NCBI GenBank assembly: GCA_025935925.1
Contig: JAICUI010000014.1
Span: forward strand, 1 to 59,226
Length of the DNA stretch: 59,226 bases
Direction: 5' to 3'
Source: Chloroflexota bacterium
GTDB lineage: Bacteria > Chloroflexota > Limnocylindria > Limnocylindrales > CSP1-4
Part shown: one piece after another, positions 35,614-44,573 of the stretch
Layout of the letters: every line of letters begins with the position of its first letter
Numbering within the stretch: position 1 is the first letter of the stretch
Made by a program: the position numbers and the translations under genes
Notes under the pieces: generated by a model
The model's database searches: none
The model's input: only the letters and a program-made list of their open reading frames with translations
What the model was told of the DNA's origin: nothing

Positions 35614-35705
35614 CGCTGGCAGTCTACGAGCCCCGACGCCCTCGACGCGCTGCCCGACCGGGTGGTGGCCCCGCCGGTACCCGCCGTCGATCGCGGGCGG
35701 CCGCG

Positions 35706-36098
35706 TCAGCCGATGACGATCGACTTCGTGACGTCGACGAGGATGTACAGCACGAACAGGATCGCGAGCAGGAGCGCGGCGATCCGCACGATGTCCTTGA
35801 CGTCGCGGGCGACGTACGCGTACTCGATCGCCTCCTGCTGAGCGAACGAGCCGCGGGTCGCGCTGCTGAGCTCGCGCGTGACGGCGCGCTCCTTCGCGCG
35901 CTTGCGCGCGTCGTCCGCCGCCCGCTCCTCGGCGAGCAGCGCCGCCTCGAGCTCCGCGGCCCGCGCGAGCTCCGCGTCCGACAGGCCCGCGGGCTTGGGC
36001 GCCGGGGCGGCCGCCACGGGCTGGGCCGGGACGCCCGGGCGCCGGTCGATCGGCCGTCGCTGACCGGGGCGGACGCTGCCGCGAACGCGCTTCGCCAT
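35706..36098 (-). CDS. Small single-pass membrane protein with coiled-coil-like region
   Basis: A 130-residue protein of unknown function. A basic Pro-rich N-terminus (MAKRVRGSVRPGQRRPIDRR) is followed by an Ala/Glu-rich helix (about 42-75, ELEAALLAEERAADDARKRA), a short Ser/Thr-rich linker and a C-terminal membrane helix IVRIAALLLAILFVLYILVDV. The tail is only a few residues, so this is a C-terminal anchor. ATG 36098 is the most conservative start; the frame is open further upstream without conserved features. Confidence 0.6.
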   Translation of the reverse strand: MAKRVRGSVRPGQRRPIDRRPGVPAQPVAAAPAPKPAGLSDAELARAAELEAALLAEERAADDARKRAKERAVTRELSSATRGSFAQQEAIEYAYVARDVKDIVRIAALLLAILFVLYILVDVTKSIVIG

Positions 36099-36264
36099 GG
36101 CTGGAATCGGGCCTCCGGGATCGGGTGACGCGGGCTCGACGGGATGGGCCCCGGTCGACGGCACGGAAGGATACACCGGTCATCCGGGCGGCCCGCGCGT
36201 GAGTGGGCGGCAAGTGCCGGCTGCTATCCTCGCCTCGCCCCCGCCCCTCGAGGATCGTGCGTCC
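36099..36264. other. Divergent region upstream of DUF4446 gene
   Basis: 166 bases between divergent genes. A plus-strand -10 TATCCT lies at 36227-36232, about 32 bases before GTG 36265. No clear operator, riboswitch or minus-strand promoter was found. Confidence 0.35.
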
Positions 36265-36786
36265 GTGGACGACCTGAACCGGCTGGTCACCCCCTCACTC
36301 GGCGCGATCGTGGTCGTCCTCGCGTTCGCCGTCATCGTCCTGCTCGGCGCGGTGGTCGTGCTCGCACGACGGACCGCCGGGCTGGACCGGCGGCTCGCGA
36401 GCCTCACGCGCAGTGGCGACGGCACCAGCCTCGAATCGACCCTCCGGGCGCACCTCGACAAGGTCGACGGGCTGGCGCGCGGCGTCGACGAGCTCGCGAC
36501 GCGATCCGCCATGCTCGAGCGAGTCCAGCGGCGGGCGATCCAGCGCGTCGGCCTCGTGCGGTTCAACCCGTTCGACGACACGGGCGGCAACCAGAGCTTC
36601 GCGCTCGCGCTGCTCGACCACCAGGGCGACGGCGTCGTGATCAGCAGCCTCCATGCGCGCGCCGGGACCCGGGTCTACGGGAAGTCGGTCGCCAACGGGA
36701 GGTCGGAAGCGGCGCTGTCCGACGAGGAGGCCGAGGCGCTTCGCGTGGCGCTCGCCTCCGGGCCGGAACCCTCGAAGTCGGGCTGA
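36265..36786 (+). CDS. DUF4446 family membrane-anchored protein
   Basis: A 173-residue protein with one N-terminal membrane helix (LGAIVVVLAFAVIVLLGAVVVLA) and a short coiled coil (LESTLRAHLDKVDGLARGVDEL), followed by the conserved DUF4446 block RAIQRVGLVRFNPFDDTGGNQSFALALLD and GVVISSLHARAGTRVYGK, ending SDEEAEALRVAL. The family is widespread in Gram-positives and Chloroflexota and of unknown function. GTG 36265 is preferred over the in-frame ATG 36097, which lacks a ribosome site and adds a Pro/Gly-rich stretch. It lies 53 bases before the helicase gene. Confidence 0.85.
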   Translation: MDDLNRLVTPSLGAIVVVLAFAVIVLLGAVVVLARRTAGLDRRLASLTRSGDGTSLESTLRAHLDKVDGLARGVDELATRSAMLERVQRRAIQRVGLVRFNPFDDTGGNQSFALALLDHQGDGVVISSLHARAGTRVYGKSVANGRSEAALSDEEAEALRVALASGPEPSKSG

Positions 36787-36839
36787 TCCATGCGACCGGT
36801 GACACCAGAGCTGACACGGCAACGGTCCATCGTCCCGGC

Positions 36840-39800
36840 ATGGCATCCACGCGTCGTCCCCCTGTCGTCGATCCCGATCTCGCAGCCGTCGATGGTCCGG
36901 CGGTGAGGCGACGCGGAGGCCGGATCGAGCCCGTTCCGCTGGTCCAGATCCCGGTCTGGGGCGAGGCTGCCGTCGGAGTGGACGAGCAGGACGCCGCGGA
37001 CGGGACGCCCCAGCTCCTCGAGGGACTGAACGCCGATCAGCGCCGGGCGGTCACGCACGGCGACGGGCCGCTGCTCGTCGTCGCGGGCGCGGGGACCGGC
37101 AAGACGCAGGTCATCACGCGGCGGATCGCGTGGCTGATCGCGACCCGCCGCGCGCGGCCGTCCGAGATCCTCGCGCTCACCTTCACCGACCAGGCGGCGG
37201 ACGAGATGCAGGCGCGGGTCGACCAGCTCGTGCCGTACGGCTACACCGACACGGCGATCTCGACGTTCCACGCGTTCGGCGACCGGCTGATCCGCGAGCA
37301 CGCGCTCGAGCTCGGGCTGCCCAGCGACGTCAGGGTGTTGTCGCGGCCGGAGACGGTGGTGTTCCTGCGCGAGCACCTGTTCGATCTCGAGCTCGACGAG
37401 TACCGGCCGCTCGGCGACCCGACGCGGTTCCTCGACGCGCTCGCGACTTTGTTCTCGAGGGCGAAGGACGAGGACGTCTCGCCCGACGCGTTCCTGGCGC
37501 ACGCGGTCGCGTTGCAGGCGGGGACCGCGGCCGCGGATGCCGCGGACGCCGAGACGCCGGCTCGGGTCGAGGAGGCGCGGCGCCGGATCGAGCTCGCGCG
37601 TGCGTACGTCACGTACCAGCGCCTGCTCGCCGCGAACGGCGCGATCGACTTCGGCGACCAGGTCTCGCTCGCGCTCAGGCTGCTGCGCGAGTCGCCATCG
37701 GCCCGCGAGCGGATCCAGGCGCGGTTCAAGTACATCCTGGTCGACGAGTTCCAGGACACGAACCGCGCGCAGGCGGAGCTGGTCGCGCTGCTCGCGCAGC
37801 CCCATCGGAACGCGACCGTCGTCGGCGACGACGACCAGTCGATCTACAAGTTCCGCGGCGCCGCGATCAGCAACATCCTCGAGTTCCGCGAGCGGTACCG
37901 CAACGCGCGCGTGGTGGTGCTGCGACGGAACTACCGGTCGCGCGGCCCGATCCTCGATGCGGCCTACCGGCTCGTCCGGCACAACGACCCGGACCGGCTC
38001 GAGGTCAGGGCCGGGATCGTGAAGCGCCTCGTCCCGGAGCGGGGGAGCGACGGCGCGGCGGCAGTCCACCACGAGGCCTTCGCGACCGGCGCCGAGGAGG
38101 CGGACTGGATCGCGGCGGACATCGCGCGACGGATCCGCGCCGGGGCCCACCCACGCGACACGGCGATCCTCGTGCGAACGAACGCAGCCGCGGATCCGGT
38201 GCTCCGGTCGCTCAACCTCGAGGGCATCCCGTGGCGCTTCTCGGGGACCAGCGGCCTCTACGCGCGGCCGGAGGTCCGGCTGCTGCTCGCGTTCCTCCGC
38301 GCGGTCGCGGATCCCTCGTCCTCGGTCGACGTGTACGCGCTCGCGACGTCGGAGCTGTACGGCATGGGCGGCGAGGACCTCGTCGGCATCGTGAACATGG
38401 CGCGCCGCCGGAACCGGAGCGTGTTCGATGTGCTCGAGGAGCTCGGGCGGCAGCCGGGCATCCTCCGGCTCCGGCCCGAGACGCGGACCGCCGCCGCGAC
38501 GCTCGTCGCGGACCTCCGCGGGTACGTGGCGCTCGCGCACGAGCGTCCGACCGGCGAGGTGCTGTACGCGTTCCTGCGCGGCTCGGGGTGGCTGAAGCGC
38601 CTCGCCGAGACGCAGTCGGTCGCGGCCGAGGAAGCGCTGTCGAACCTCGCCCGGTTCTTCGACATCGTCCGGACACAGTCGGCGCTGCTCGCCGACGATC
38701 GCGCGGTCTTCTTCGCGCGTCATCTCCAGACGCTGATCCAGGCGGGCGACGACCCGCCGACCGCGGACATCGATCCGGACGTCGATGCCGTCGCCGTGAT
38801 GACCGTCCACAAGGCCAAGGGGCTCGAGTTCCCGGTCGTCTACCTCCCGGGCCTCGTGTCCGGGCGGTTCCCGACGGGCGCGCGGCGCGAGCCGCTGGCG
38901 CTGCCGGTCGAGCTGGTCAACGAGACGCTGCCCGACGGCGACTACCAGCTCCAGGAGGAGCGGCGCCTGTTCTACGTGGGGATGACTCGGGCGCGCGACG
39001 AGCTCGTCCTGTCGCACGCGGCCGACTACGGCGGACAGCGGGCGCGGCGCGTGTCGCCGTTCGTGCTCGAGGCGCTCGACCTCCCGGTCGCCGCCGGCGC
39101 GTCCGGATCCGGCGCCCGGACCACGTCGCCGCTCGAGCGGCTCGCGACGATGGACCGCTCCGAGCCCGCGCCCGCCGCGCCCGTCCGGCGCGGCGACGAG
39201 CCGCTGACCCTCTCGTTCTACGGCATCGACGACTACCTGACGTGCCCGCGCAAGTACAAGCTCGGCCACGTGCTGCGGGTGCCGCTTGCCCCGCACCACT
39301 CGATGATCTACGGCGCCGCGCTCCATGCCGCGGTCGCGGAGTTCCACCGCCGCCACGCACGGGGCGAGGTGATGTCCGAGGACGCGCTGTACGGCTCGTT
39401 CGTCTCGGCCTGGCAGTCGGAGGGGTTCCTGTCGCGCGAGCACGAGGAGGCGCGGCTGGAGGCCGGTCGCGCGTCGCTCCGCCGGTTCCGCGAGGAGCAG
39501 CTTGCCGACGGCGCGATGCAGCCGGCGTACGTGGAGCGCGAGTTCAGCTTCTGGCTCGAGGGCGACCGCGTCCGCGGCCGCTTCGACCGGGTCGACATCG
39601 TCCCCGTGGACGGCGAGCCGGCTCGCGCCGCGGAGTCCATCGGCGAGAGAGCGACCGCGGACGTCGTCGCGCCGACCCTGTTCAGCTACCCCGAGCGCGT
39701 CACGATCACCGACTACAAGAGCTCGGACGTGCGCGACCCGGTCAAGGCGCGCCAGCGCGCGAAGGACTCGCTGCAGCTCTCGATCTACGCGATGGGCTAC

Positions 39801-40025
39801 GAGGCGATGACCGGGCGCCTGCCCGACGACGTTGCGCTGCACTTCCTCGAGACGGGTCTCGTCGGTCGCGCGCCAGTGGACCGGAAGCGGATCGACAAGG
39901 CGCGGGATTCGATCCGGACGGCCGCGGCCGGCATCCGCGCCGGCGACTTCGAGCCGCGCCCGGATCCGCTCGCGTGCGGCTACTGCGCGTTCCGGGAGAT
40001 CTGCCCGGCGAGCGTCGCGCGCTGA
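36840..40025 (+). CDS. UvrD/PcrA-like helicase fused to Fe-S PD-(D/E)XK (Cas4/AddB-type) nuclease
   Basis: A 1061-residue superfamily 1A helicase-nuclease for DNA end processing or repair. Motor: Walker A AGAGTGKTQVITRR (Lys88), ILALTFTDQAADEM, motif II ILVDEFQDTN, motif III VVGDDDQSIYKFRGA, motif IV-V VMTVHKAKGLEFPVVYLPG and motif VI EERRLFYVGMTRARDEL. Nuclease (about 795-1061): Cys802 in YLTCPRKY, RGRFDRVDIV, then ITDYKSS as the D-x-K core and Cys1046, Cys1049, Cys1055 in CGYCAFREIC. Four Cys spaced this way hold a 4Fe-4S cluster in AddB and Cas4. The architecture resembles single AdnA/AdnB-type chains; no partner subunit is adjacent. ATG 36840 is preferred; residues 1-60 are likely disordered. 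Confidence 0.9.
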   Translation: MASTRRPPVVDPDLAAVDGPAVRRRGGRIEPVPLVQIPVWGEAAVGVDEQDAADGTPQLLEGLNADQRRAVTHGDGPLLVVAGAGTGKTQVITRRIAWLIATRRARPSEILALTFTDQAADEMQARVDQLVPYGYTDTAISTFHAFGDRLIREHALELGLPSDVRVLSRPETVVFLREHLFDLELDEYRPLGDPTRFLDALATLFSRAKDEDVSPDAFLAHAVALQAGTAAADAADAETPARVEEARRRIELARAYVTYQRLLAANGAIDFGDQVSLALRLLRESPSARERIQARFKYILVDEFQDTNRAQAELVALLAQPHRNATVVGDDDQSIYKFRGAAISNILEFRERYRNARVVVLRRNYRSRGPILDAAYRLVRHNDPDRLEVRAGIVKRLVPERGSDGAAAVHHEAFATGAEEADWIAADIARRIRAGAHPRDTAILVRTNAAADPVLRSLNLEGIPWRFSGTSGLYARPEVRLLLAFLRAVADPSSSVDVYALATSELYGMGGEDLVGIVNMARRRNRSVFDVLEELGRQPGILRLRPETRTAAATLVADLRGYVALAHERPTGEVLYAFLRGSGWLKRLAETQSVAAEEALSNLARFFDIVRTQSALLADDRAVFFARHLQTLIQAGDDPPTADIDPDVDAVAVMTVHKAKGLEFPVVYLPGLVSGRFPTGARREPLALPVELVNETLPDGDYQLQEERRLFYVGMTRARDELVLSHAADYGGQRARRVSPFVLEALDLPVAAGASGSGARTTSPLERLATMDRSEPAPAAPVRRGDEPLTLSFYGIDDYLTCPRKYKLGHVLRVPLAPHHSMIYGAALHAAVAEFHRRHARGEVMSEDALYGSFVSAWQSEGFLSREHEEARLEAGRASLRRFREEQLADGAMQPAYVEREFSFWLEGDRVRGRFDRVDIVPVDGEPARAAESIGERATADVVAPTLFSYPERVTITDYKSSDVRDPVKARQRAKDSLQLSIYAMGYEAMTGRLPDDVALHFLETGLVGRAPVDRKRIDKARDSIRTAAAGIRAGDFEPRPDPLACGYCAFREICPASVAR

Positions 40026-40030
40026 CGTCG

Positions 40031-40915
40031 GTGGCGCCGCTCGATGCCGCGTCACGCGCCGCGGTCGCTGCGGTGATCGCGGGGTCGTCGCGGGGCACGG
40101 TGGTCGAGGCGGACAACCTCGACGCCCTGGCCGTGATCCCGGCCGGCGCCGTCGATCTCGTCTATGCCGACCCGCCGTTCGCGACCGGGGAGGCGCAGCG
40201 GCTCGTGTCGATCCGGACCGGGCGCGGGACCCGGACGCGACGCGGGTTCCGCGATCGCGAGGTGGCCTGGGAGGCCGTGAAGGACCTGTCGTGGGACGAC
40301 GGGTTGCCCCTGGACCAGCACCTCGCGGCGCTCGAGGCGCGACTGCGAGAGGTCCACCGCGTGCTCGCGCCGGACGGGTCGCTCTACCTCCACGTCGACT
40401 GGCGGACCGTGCACCACGTCCGGCTGCTGCTCGACGACGTGTTCGGGCCGGAGCGGTTCCTCAACGAGCTCGTGTGGGCGTACGACTACGGCGGGCGTGC
40501 GCGCGACCGCTGGCCTCGCAAGCACGACACCATCCTGTGGTACGCGAAAGGCGACACCTGGCACTTCGACCGCGAGGCGATCGACCGGATCCCGTACCTC
40601 GCACCGGGCCTCGTCGGCCCCGAGAAGGCGGCGCGCGGGAAGCTGCCCACCGACGTGTGGTGGATGACGATCGTTCCGCCCGCATCCGCCGAGCGCACCG
40701 GCTATCCGACCCAGAAGCCGGTCCGGCTGCTCGAGCGGATCGTCGCGGCGTCGAGCCGGCCCGGGGACCTCGTGCTCGACCCGTTCGCGGGCTCCGGGAC
40801 GACGGGCGTCGCGGCGGCGCGGCTGGGTCGCCGCTGGCTCCTCGTCGACCGCAACCCGGCCGCGGTCGGGATTGCCCGCGGCAGGGTGGCCTCGGTGACC
40901 GAGGACGTCCGATGA
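40031..40915 (+). CDS. Site-specific DNA methyltransferase (beta-class N6-A or N4-C)
   Basis: A 294-residue amino-DNA methyltransferase. The catalytic motif IV comes first as DPPF (47-50, in LVYADPPFATG) and the SAM-binding motif I is near the C-terminus as LDPFAGSGTTGVAA, the beta-class order. VLAPDGSLYLHVDW, ELVWAYDYGGRARD, KHDTILWYAK and YPTQKPVRLLERIV are typical. DPPF suggests N6-adenine or N4-cytosine chemistry but does not settle it. No restriction endonuclease is next to it, so it may be an orphan regulatory methylase. It starts (GTG 40031) five bases after the helicase-nuclease stop and overlaps the HAD gene by four bases. Confidence 0.88.
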   Translation: MAPLDAASRAAVAAVIAGSSRGTVVEADNLDALAVIPAGAVDLVYADPPFATGEAQRLVSIRTGRGTRTRRGFRDREVAWEAVKDLSWDDGLPLDQHLAALEARLREVHRVLAPDGSLYLHVDWRTVHHVRLLLDDVFGPERFLNELVWAYDYGGRARDRWPRKHDTILWYAKGDTWHFDREAIDRIPYLAPGLVGPEKAARGKLPTDVWWMTIVPPASAERTGYPTQKPVRLLERIVAASSRPGDLVLDPFAGSGTTGVAAARLGRRWLLVDRNPAAVGIARGRVASVTEDVR

Positions 40916-41712
40916 TCGAGGCGATCACCTTCGACTTCGGCAACACGCTCGTGCCGGTGCCCGCGGCGGGGCTGCGCGCCGTGGTCGACGCGACGGCCAT
41001 CGCCCTCGCGGACCGCCTCGGGCCGTTCGACCGCGACGAGGTCCGCCGCATCTGGGCCGAGGAGCGCGAACGCCAGTTCCGCGAGGAGGTGCCACAGTTC
41101 CGCGAGGTCGACCTCGCGCAGCGCGTCGTCCGCATCCTCGCGCGGCTGCGCGGGATGCCGCCGCCGCCGCCCGACGCGCGCTGGGACGACGAGGCCGCCG
41201 CCCGGCACAGCGACCCCGCGGAAGCAGCCTGGGTCGTCGATGCGTACTCCGGCGCGTTCGTCGGCTCGCTGCCCCCGTCGCCGGCCGCGGGACCGCTGCT
41301 GGCGCGGCTCGCCGAGGGCCACCGGCTGGCGATCCTCTCGAACTGGCCGCTGGCGGTCACGATCGACCGCTACGCCGACGCCCAGGGCTGGACGCCGCAT
41401 CTCGCAGCCATCGTCGTCTCGCAGCGCGTCGGCACGATCAAGCCGCACCCGGCGATCTTCGACGCCGCGCGGGCCGCGCTGGGACAACCGGTGCCCGCCC
41501 GGGCGAGCATCCTCCACGTCGGCGACGACTGGGCCGCGGACGTCGTCGGCGCGAAACGGGCCGGCTGGCGGGCCGCATGGCTCGCGGCACGGCCCGCGGA
41601 CTCGCCGCTCCCGGGATCGGAGCGGGACGCGAGCGTCGTCGCGGACGTCGAGCTCGACCGGCTCGAGGATCTGGAGGCCGCCCTCGGCCAGGTCGCGGAG
41701 GCGAGCGCGTGA
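40912..41712 (+). CDS. HAD-superfamily hydrolase
   Basis: A 266-residue HAD protein. Motif I is FDFGNTLV, a D-x-G-N form rather than D-x-D, as in YihX-like sugar phosphatases; motif II is LAILSNW, motif III is the Lys in VGTIKPHP, and motif IV is HVGDDWAADVVGAKRAGW. A helical cap lies at about 20-115, containing a Pro-rich loop. The substrate is unknown. ATG 40912 overlaps the methyltransferase stop (ATGA), so it is translationally coupled. Confidence 0.85.
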   Translation: MIEAITFDFGNTLVPVPAAGLRAVVDATAIALADRLGPFDRDEVRRIWAEERERQFREEVPQFREVDLAQRVVRILARLRGMPPPPPDARWDDEAAARHSDPAEAAWVVDAYSGAFVGSLPPSPAAGPLLARLAEGHRLAILSNWPLAVTIDRYADAQGWTPHLAAIVVSQRVGTIKPHPAIFDAARAALGQPVPARASILHVGDDWAADVVGAKRAGWRAAWLAARPADSPLPGSERDASVVADVELDRLEDLEAALGQVAEASA

Positions 41713-41750
41713 CCCCCGGCGCCGAAGTGCGCGTCGGTACACTCCGCCGC

Positions 41751-42128
41751 GTGGAGGCACGGGACCGGCTCGCGAACCTCGGCCTGCTCGCGGCCGCCGC
41801 CGTGTCGTGGATCCTCGTCGCCGTCCTCGTCACCACCCGTGACCCGTACCAGGAGCCGATGGCCGGCTACGTCGGCGCGCTGCTGATCGGCGCGGCCGTC
41901 GCGCTGACGTCGATCCCGCTCGCGTGGCTCGTCGTGTTCGCGCGCCACCGGCGCATCGCGTACCAGGGCGACTGGACGCGCGCCGCGCGCCGCGGCGCCT
42001 GGGTGGGCCTGTTCGTCGCCGTCCTCGTCATCCTGCGGCTGGTCGACGCCTTCCAGCTGCCCATCGTCCTGTTCCTCGCCGCCATCTTCGTCGTCGCCGA
42101 GCTCACCCTGTCCGCGGAACGCGGGTAG
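41751..42128 (+). CDS. Four-helix membrane protein of unknown function
   Basis: A 125-residue protein with about four hydrophobic helices (LGLLAAAAVSWILVAVLV, YVGALLIGAAVALTSIPLAWLVVFA, AWVGLFVAVLVILRLV, FQLPIVLFLAAIFVVAEL). GTG 41751 is favoured: a TACACT -10 at 41738-41743 ends seven bases before it, giving a leaderless message, although GTG 41709, overlapping the HAD stop, opens the same frame. I do not recognise a family. Confidence 0.6.
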   Translation: MEARDRLANLGLLAAAAVSWILVAVLVTTRDPYQEPMAGYVGALLIGAAVALTSIPLAWLVVFARHRRIAYQGDWTRAARRGAWVGLFVAVLVILRLVDAFQLPIVLFLAAIFVVAELTLSAERG

Positions 42129-42153
42129 GGGAGACCGCCACCAGGGAGCCACC

Positions 42154-43365
42154 ATGACCGACTCGCCGACCGAGCTCGCCCCCGCCCTCGCCTTCGCCCC
42201 GGAGAAGACGCGTGCCGCCGACGCCGTCGAGGCCGCGCGTGACGAGATTCTCGAGCTCAGCCATCGGATCCACGCCAACCCGGAGCCGGCGTTCGAGGAG
42301 GTCCAGGCGGCAACGTGGGTGGCGGAGGCCGTCGGGCGTCACGGCTATGCGGTCGAGCACCCGGTGGGCAGCCTCGCGACGGCCGTCCGCGGCCGCGTCA
42401 CGGGCGGCAAGGGAAGCGACGGCCCGCGGATCGGCATCCTCGCGGAGTACGACGCGCTCCCCGGGCTTGGCCATGGCTGCGGCCACAACACGATGGCGGC
42501 CTCCGGCGTCGGCGCGGCGATCGCGCTCGCCGCGGTGCGTGACCTGTGGGCGGGCGAGGTCGTGTTCCTTGGCACGCCGGCGGAGGAGCGCGGCAGCGGC
42601 AAGGCGATCATGATCCGCGAGGGCCTGTTCGAGGGCCTCGACGCCGCCCTGCTCTACCACCCGTGCGACCGCAATCACGTCGAGATCGCGCCGCTGGCGT
42701 CCGAGGACGTGACGGTGACCTTCACGGGGCTGCAGTCGCACGCCGCGTCGGACCCGTGGAAGGGCAGGAACGCGCTCGACGCGATGATCGCCCTGTTCGT
42801 GTCCGTCGGCCTGTGGCGCCAGCAGCTGCCGACGCACTGCCGCGTCCACGGGATCATCGAGGAGGGCGGGACGGCGGCGAACATCATCCCGGACCGGACC
42901 CGGGCGTGGTTCATGATCCGGAGCGCGGACCAGCGCTACTACGACGACGTCATGCGCGGCCGGTTCGTGCAGCTGTGCGAGGCGGCCGCGGCCGCGGCGG
43001 ACGTCGAGGTGAGCGTCGAGTTCTCGGGCGGCGCGTCGACCATGAAGCACAACCGCGCGATCGCGGACCGCTGGAACGCGAACGCGCTGACGCACGGGAT
43101 CGCCGACGAGGGCATGGACCCGTCCTCGGGCTCGACGGACATGGCGAACGTCTCGTGGGTCGTCCCGGCGATCCACCCGGAGCTGTCGATCACGGAGGCG
43201 CCGACCCCCGGCCACTCGACCGAGTTCCGCGACGCCGCCGCCCGGCCGTTCGCGGACCGCACGACGCTCCTCGCCGCGACGCTCGTGGCCCAGACGGCCC
43301 TCGACCTGCTGCTCGACCCGTCGCTCGTCCAGGAGGCGTGGCGCGAGTTCCGCGGCGAGGGGTAG
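42154..43365 (+). CDS. M20-family amidohydrolase (M20D, AbgB-like)
   Basis: A 403-residue metallo-aminoacylase. The typical order is present: LSHRIHANPEPAFEEVQAATW, ILAEYDALPGLGHGCGHNTMAASG with the metal-binding His/Asp, FLGTPAEERGSGKAIMI with the catalytic Glu, VTFTGLQSHAASDPWKGRNALDAM (lid domain) and the late His in TPGHSTEFRDAA. Relatives hydrolyse N-acyl amino acids or p-aminobenzoyl-glutamate. ATG 42154 follows GGGAGCCACC. It is followed by a ureohydrolase gene, perhaps suggesting a shared nitrogen-compound pathway. Confidence 0.9.
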   Translation: MTDSPTELAPALAFAPEKTRAADAVEAARDEILELSHRIHANPEPAFEEVQAATWVAEAVGRHGYAVEHPVGSLATAVRGRVTGGKGSDGPRIGILAEYDALPGLGHGCGHNTMAASGVGAAIALAAVRDLWAGEVVFLGTPAEERGSGKAIMIREGLFEGLDAALLYHPCDRNHVEIAPLASEDVTVTFTGLQSHAASDPWKGRNALDAMIALFVSVGLWRQQLPTHCRVHGIIEEGGTAANIIPDRTRAWFMIRSADQRYYDDVMRGRFVQLCEAAAAAADVEVSVEFSGGASTMKHNRAIADRWNANALTHGIADEGMDPSSGSTDMANVSWVVPAIHPELSITEAPTPGHSTEFRDAAARPFADRTTLLAATLVAQTALDLLLDPSLVQEAWREFRGEG

Positions 43366-43479
43366 ATTCCGCGCCACGGCGCCCCGCTGGACGTTCAACG
43401 CGAACCGGCGGCGTCCCGGCACGAGGCAGGCCCGCGGTCGCGCACGACCGCCGCTGAAGGCCTGTCCCGGAGGACACAC

Positions 43480-44559
43480 GTGGCCGACGCTCCCACCCCG
43501 GGCGAGGACCGCTTCGGCGCGCGCGACGACGGGTTCGCGATGCGCAACGGCTGGGACCAGCCGTACGAGAGCTTCGACGACTTCGACCTCCCGACCTACG
43601 TCGGCCTGCCGTCGTTCATGCGGCTGCCGTGGATCCCGGACGCCACGGCCCTCACGGAGCGCCGGGCAGACATCGCGATCGTCGGCGCACCCTTCGACGA
43701 CGCGGTCACGCACCGGCCGGGGGCGCGCTTCGGGCCGCGCGCGATCCGCGAGGCGCAGTACACGAGCGGCTCGATCCACTCGCTGCAGCTCGGCGTGGAG
43801 CCGTTCGAGGTGCTGGACGTCGTCGATGCCGGCGACGCGAACGTCGTCCCGGCGTGGGTCGACCGCGCCCACGCGGTGATCTATCGCAAGGTGCGCGAGG
43901 TCGCCGCGACCGGTGCGATTCCGATCGTGCTCGGCGGCGACCACTCCATCACGTGGCCGTCCGCGACGGCCGTCGCGGAGGTCCGCCGGCCGGGGAGCAT
44001 CGGCATCGTCCACTTCGACGCCCACGCGGACACCGCGAACGACGACTGGGGCGTGCTCGCCGGCCACGGCACGCCGATGCGGCGGCTGATCGAGTCGGGC
44101 GCCGTCAAGGGCCGCAACTTCGTCCAGGTGGGGCTCCGCGGCTACTGGCCGCCGGTCGACGTGTTCGAGTGGATGCGGGAGCACGAGCTGCGCTGGCACC
44201 TCATGCGCGAGGTCGAGGAGCGGGGCGCCGAGGCGGTGATCGACGACGCGATCGCGGAGGCCCTCGACGGCCCCGACGCGGTCTACATCTCGGTCGACAT
44301 CGACGTGCTCGATCCCGGCACGGCGCCCGGCACCGGCACGCCCGAGCCCGGCGGCTTCCTGCCACGCGAGCTGCTGCGGGCCATCCGGCGGATCGGCGGC
44401 GCCGTCGAGATCGCCGCGATGGACATCGTCGAGGTCTCGCCGCCGTACGACCACGCCGAGGTCACCGCGATGGCCGCGAACCGCGTGGCCCTCGAGCTGA
44501 TCTCCGCGCTCGCGGCGAAGCGCCAGGCGGGCGGCACGGTCCGCTTCGAGCCGGCCTGA
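43480..44559 (+). CDS. Ureohydrolase (agmatinase/guanidinobutyrase-like)
   Basis: A 359-residue arginase-fold enzyme. Binuclear metal ligands are complete: His in GGDHSITWP, DAHAD (VHFDAHADTAND) and SVDIDVLDP, then Glu in DIVEVSPPYDH. The N-terminal extension FDDFDLPTYVGLPSFMRLP is typical of long agmatinases and of nickel-dependent guanidine hydrolases. Substrate (agmatine, guanidinobutyrate or another guanidino compound) cannot be told. GTG 43480 follows GGAGGACACAC. The 114-base gap before it contains a 7-bp hairpin GCGGTCG/CGACCGC but no known guanidine riboswitch. Confidence 0.9.
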   Translation: MADAPTPGEDRFGARDDGFAMRNGWDQPYESFDDFDLPTYVGLPSFMRLPWIPDATALTERRADIAIVGAPFDDAVTHRPGARFGPRAIREAQYTSGSIHSLQLGVEPFEVLDVVDAGDANVVPAWVDRAHAVIYRKVREVAATGAIPIVLGGDHSITWPSATAVAEVRRPGSIGIVHFDAHADTANDDWGVLAGHGTPMRRLIESGAVKGRNFVQVGLRGYWPPVDVFEWMREHELRWHLMREVEERGAEAVIDDAIAEALDGPDAVYISVDIDVLDPGTAPGTGTPEPGGFLPRELLRAIRRIGGAVEIAAMDIVEVSPPYDHAEVTAMAANRVALELISALAAKRQAGGTVRFEPA

Positions 44560-44573
44560 GGGCGGCCTCGCCG

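Noticed and set aside
36675..40055. An 1126-residue open frame on the minus strand across the helicase-nuclease
   Set aside because: A GC-driven shadow frame; low-complexity Arg/Val/Asp sequence without motifs.
43366..43479. Guanidine riboswitch before the ureohydrolase
   Set aside because: ACGA occurs twice but not in the required hairpin loops, and the ykkC consensus blocks are missing.
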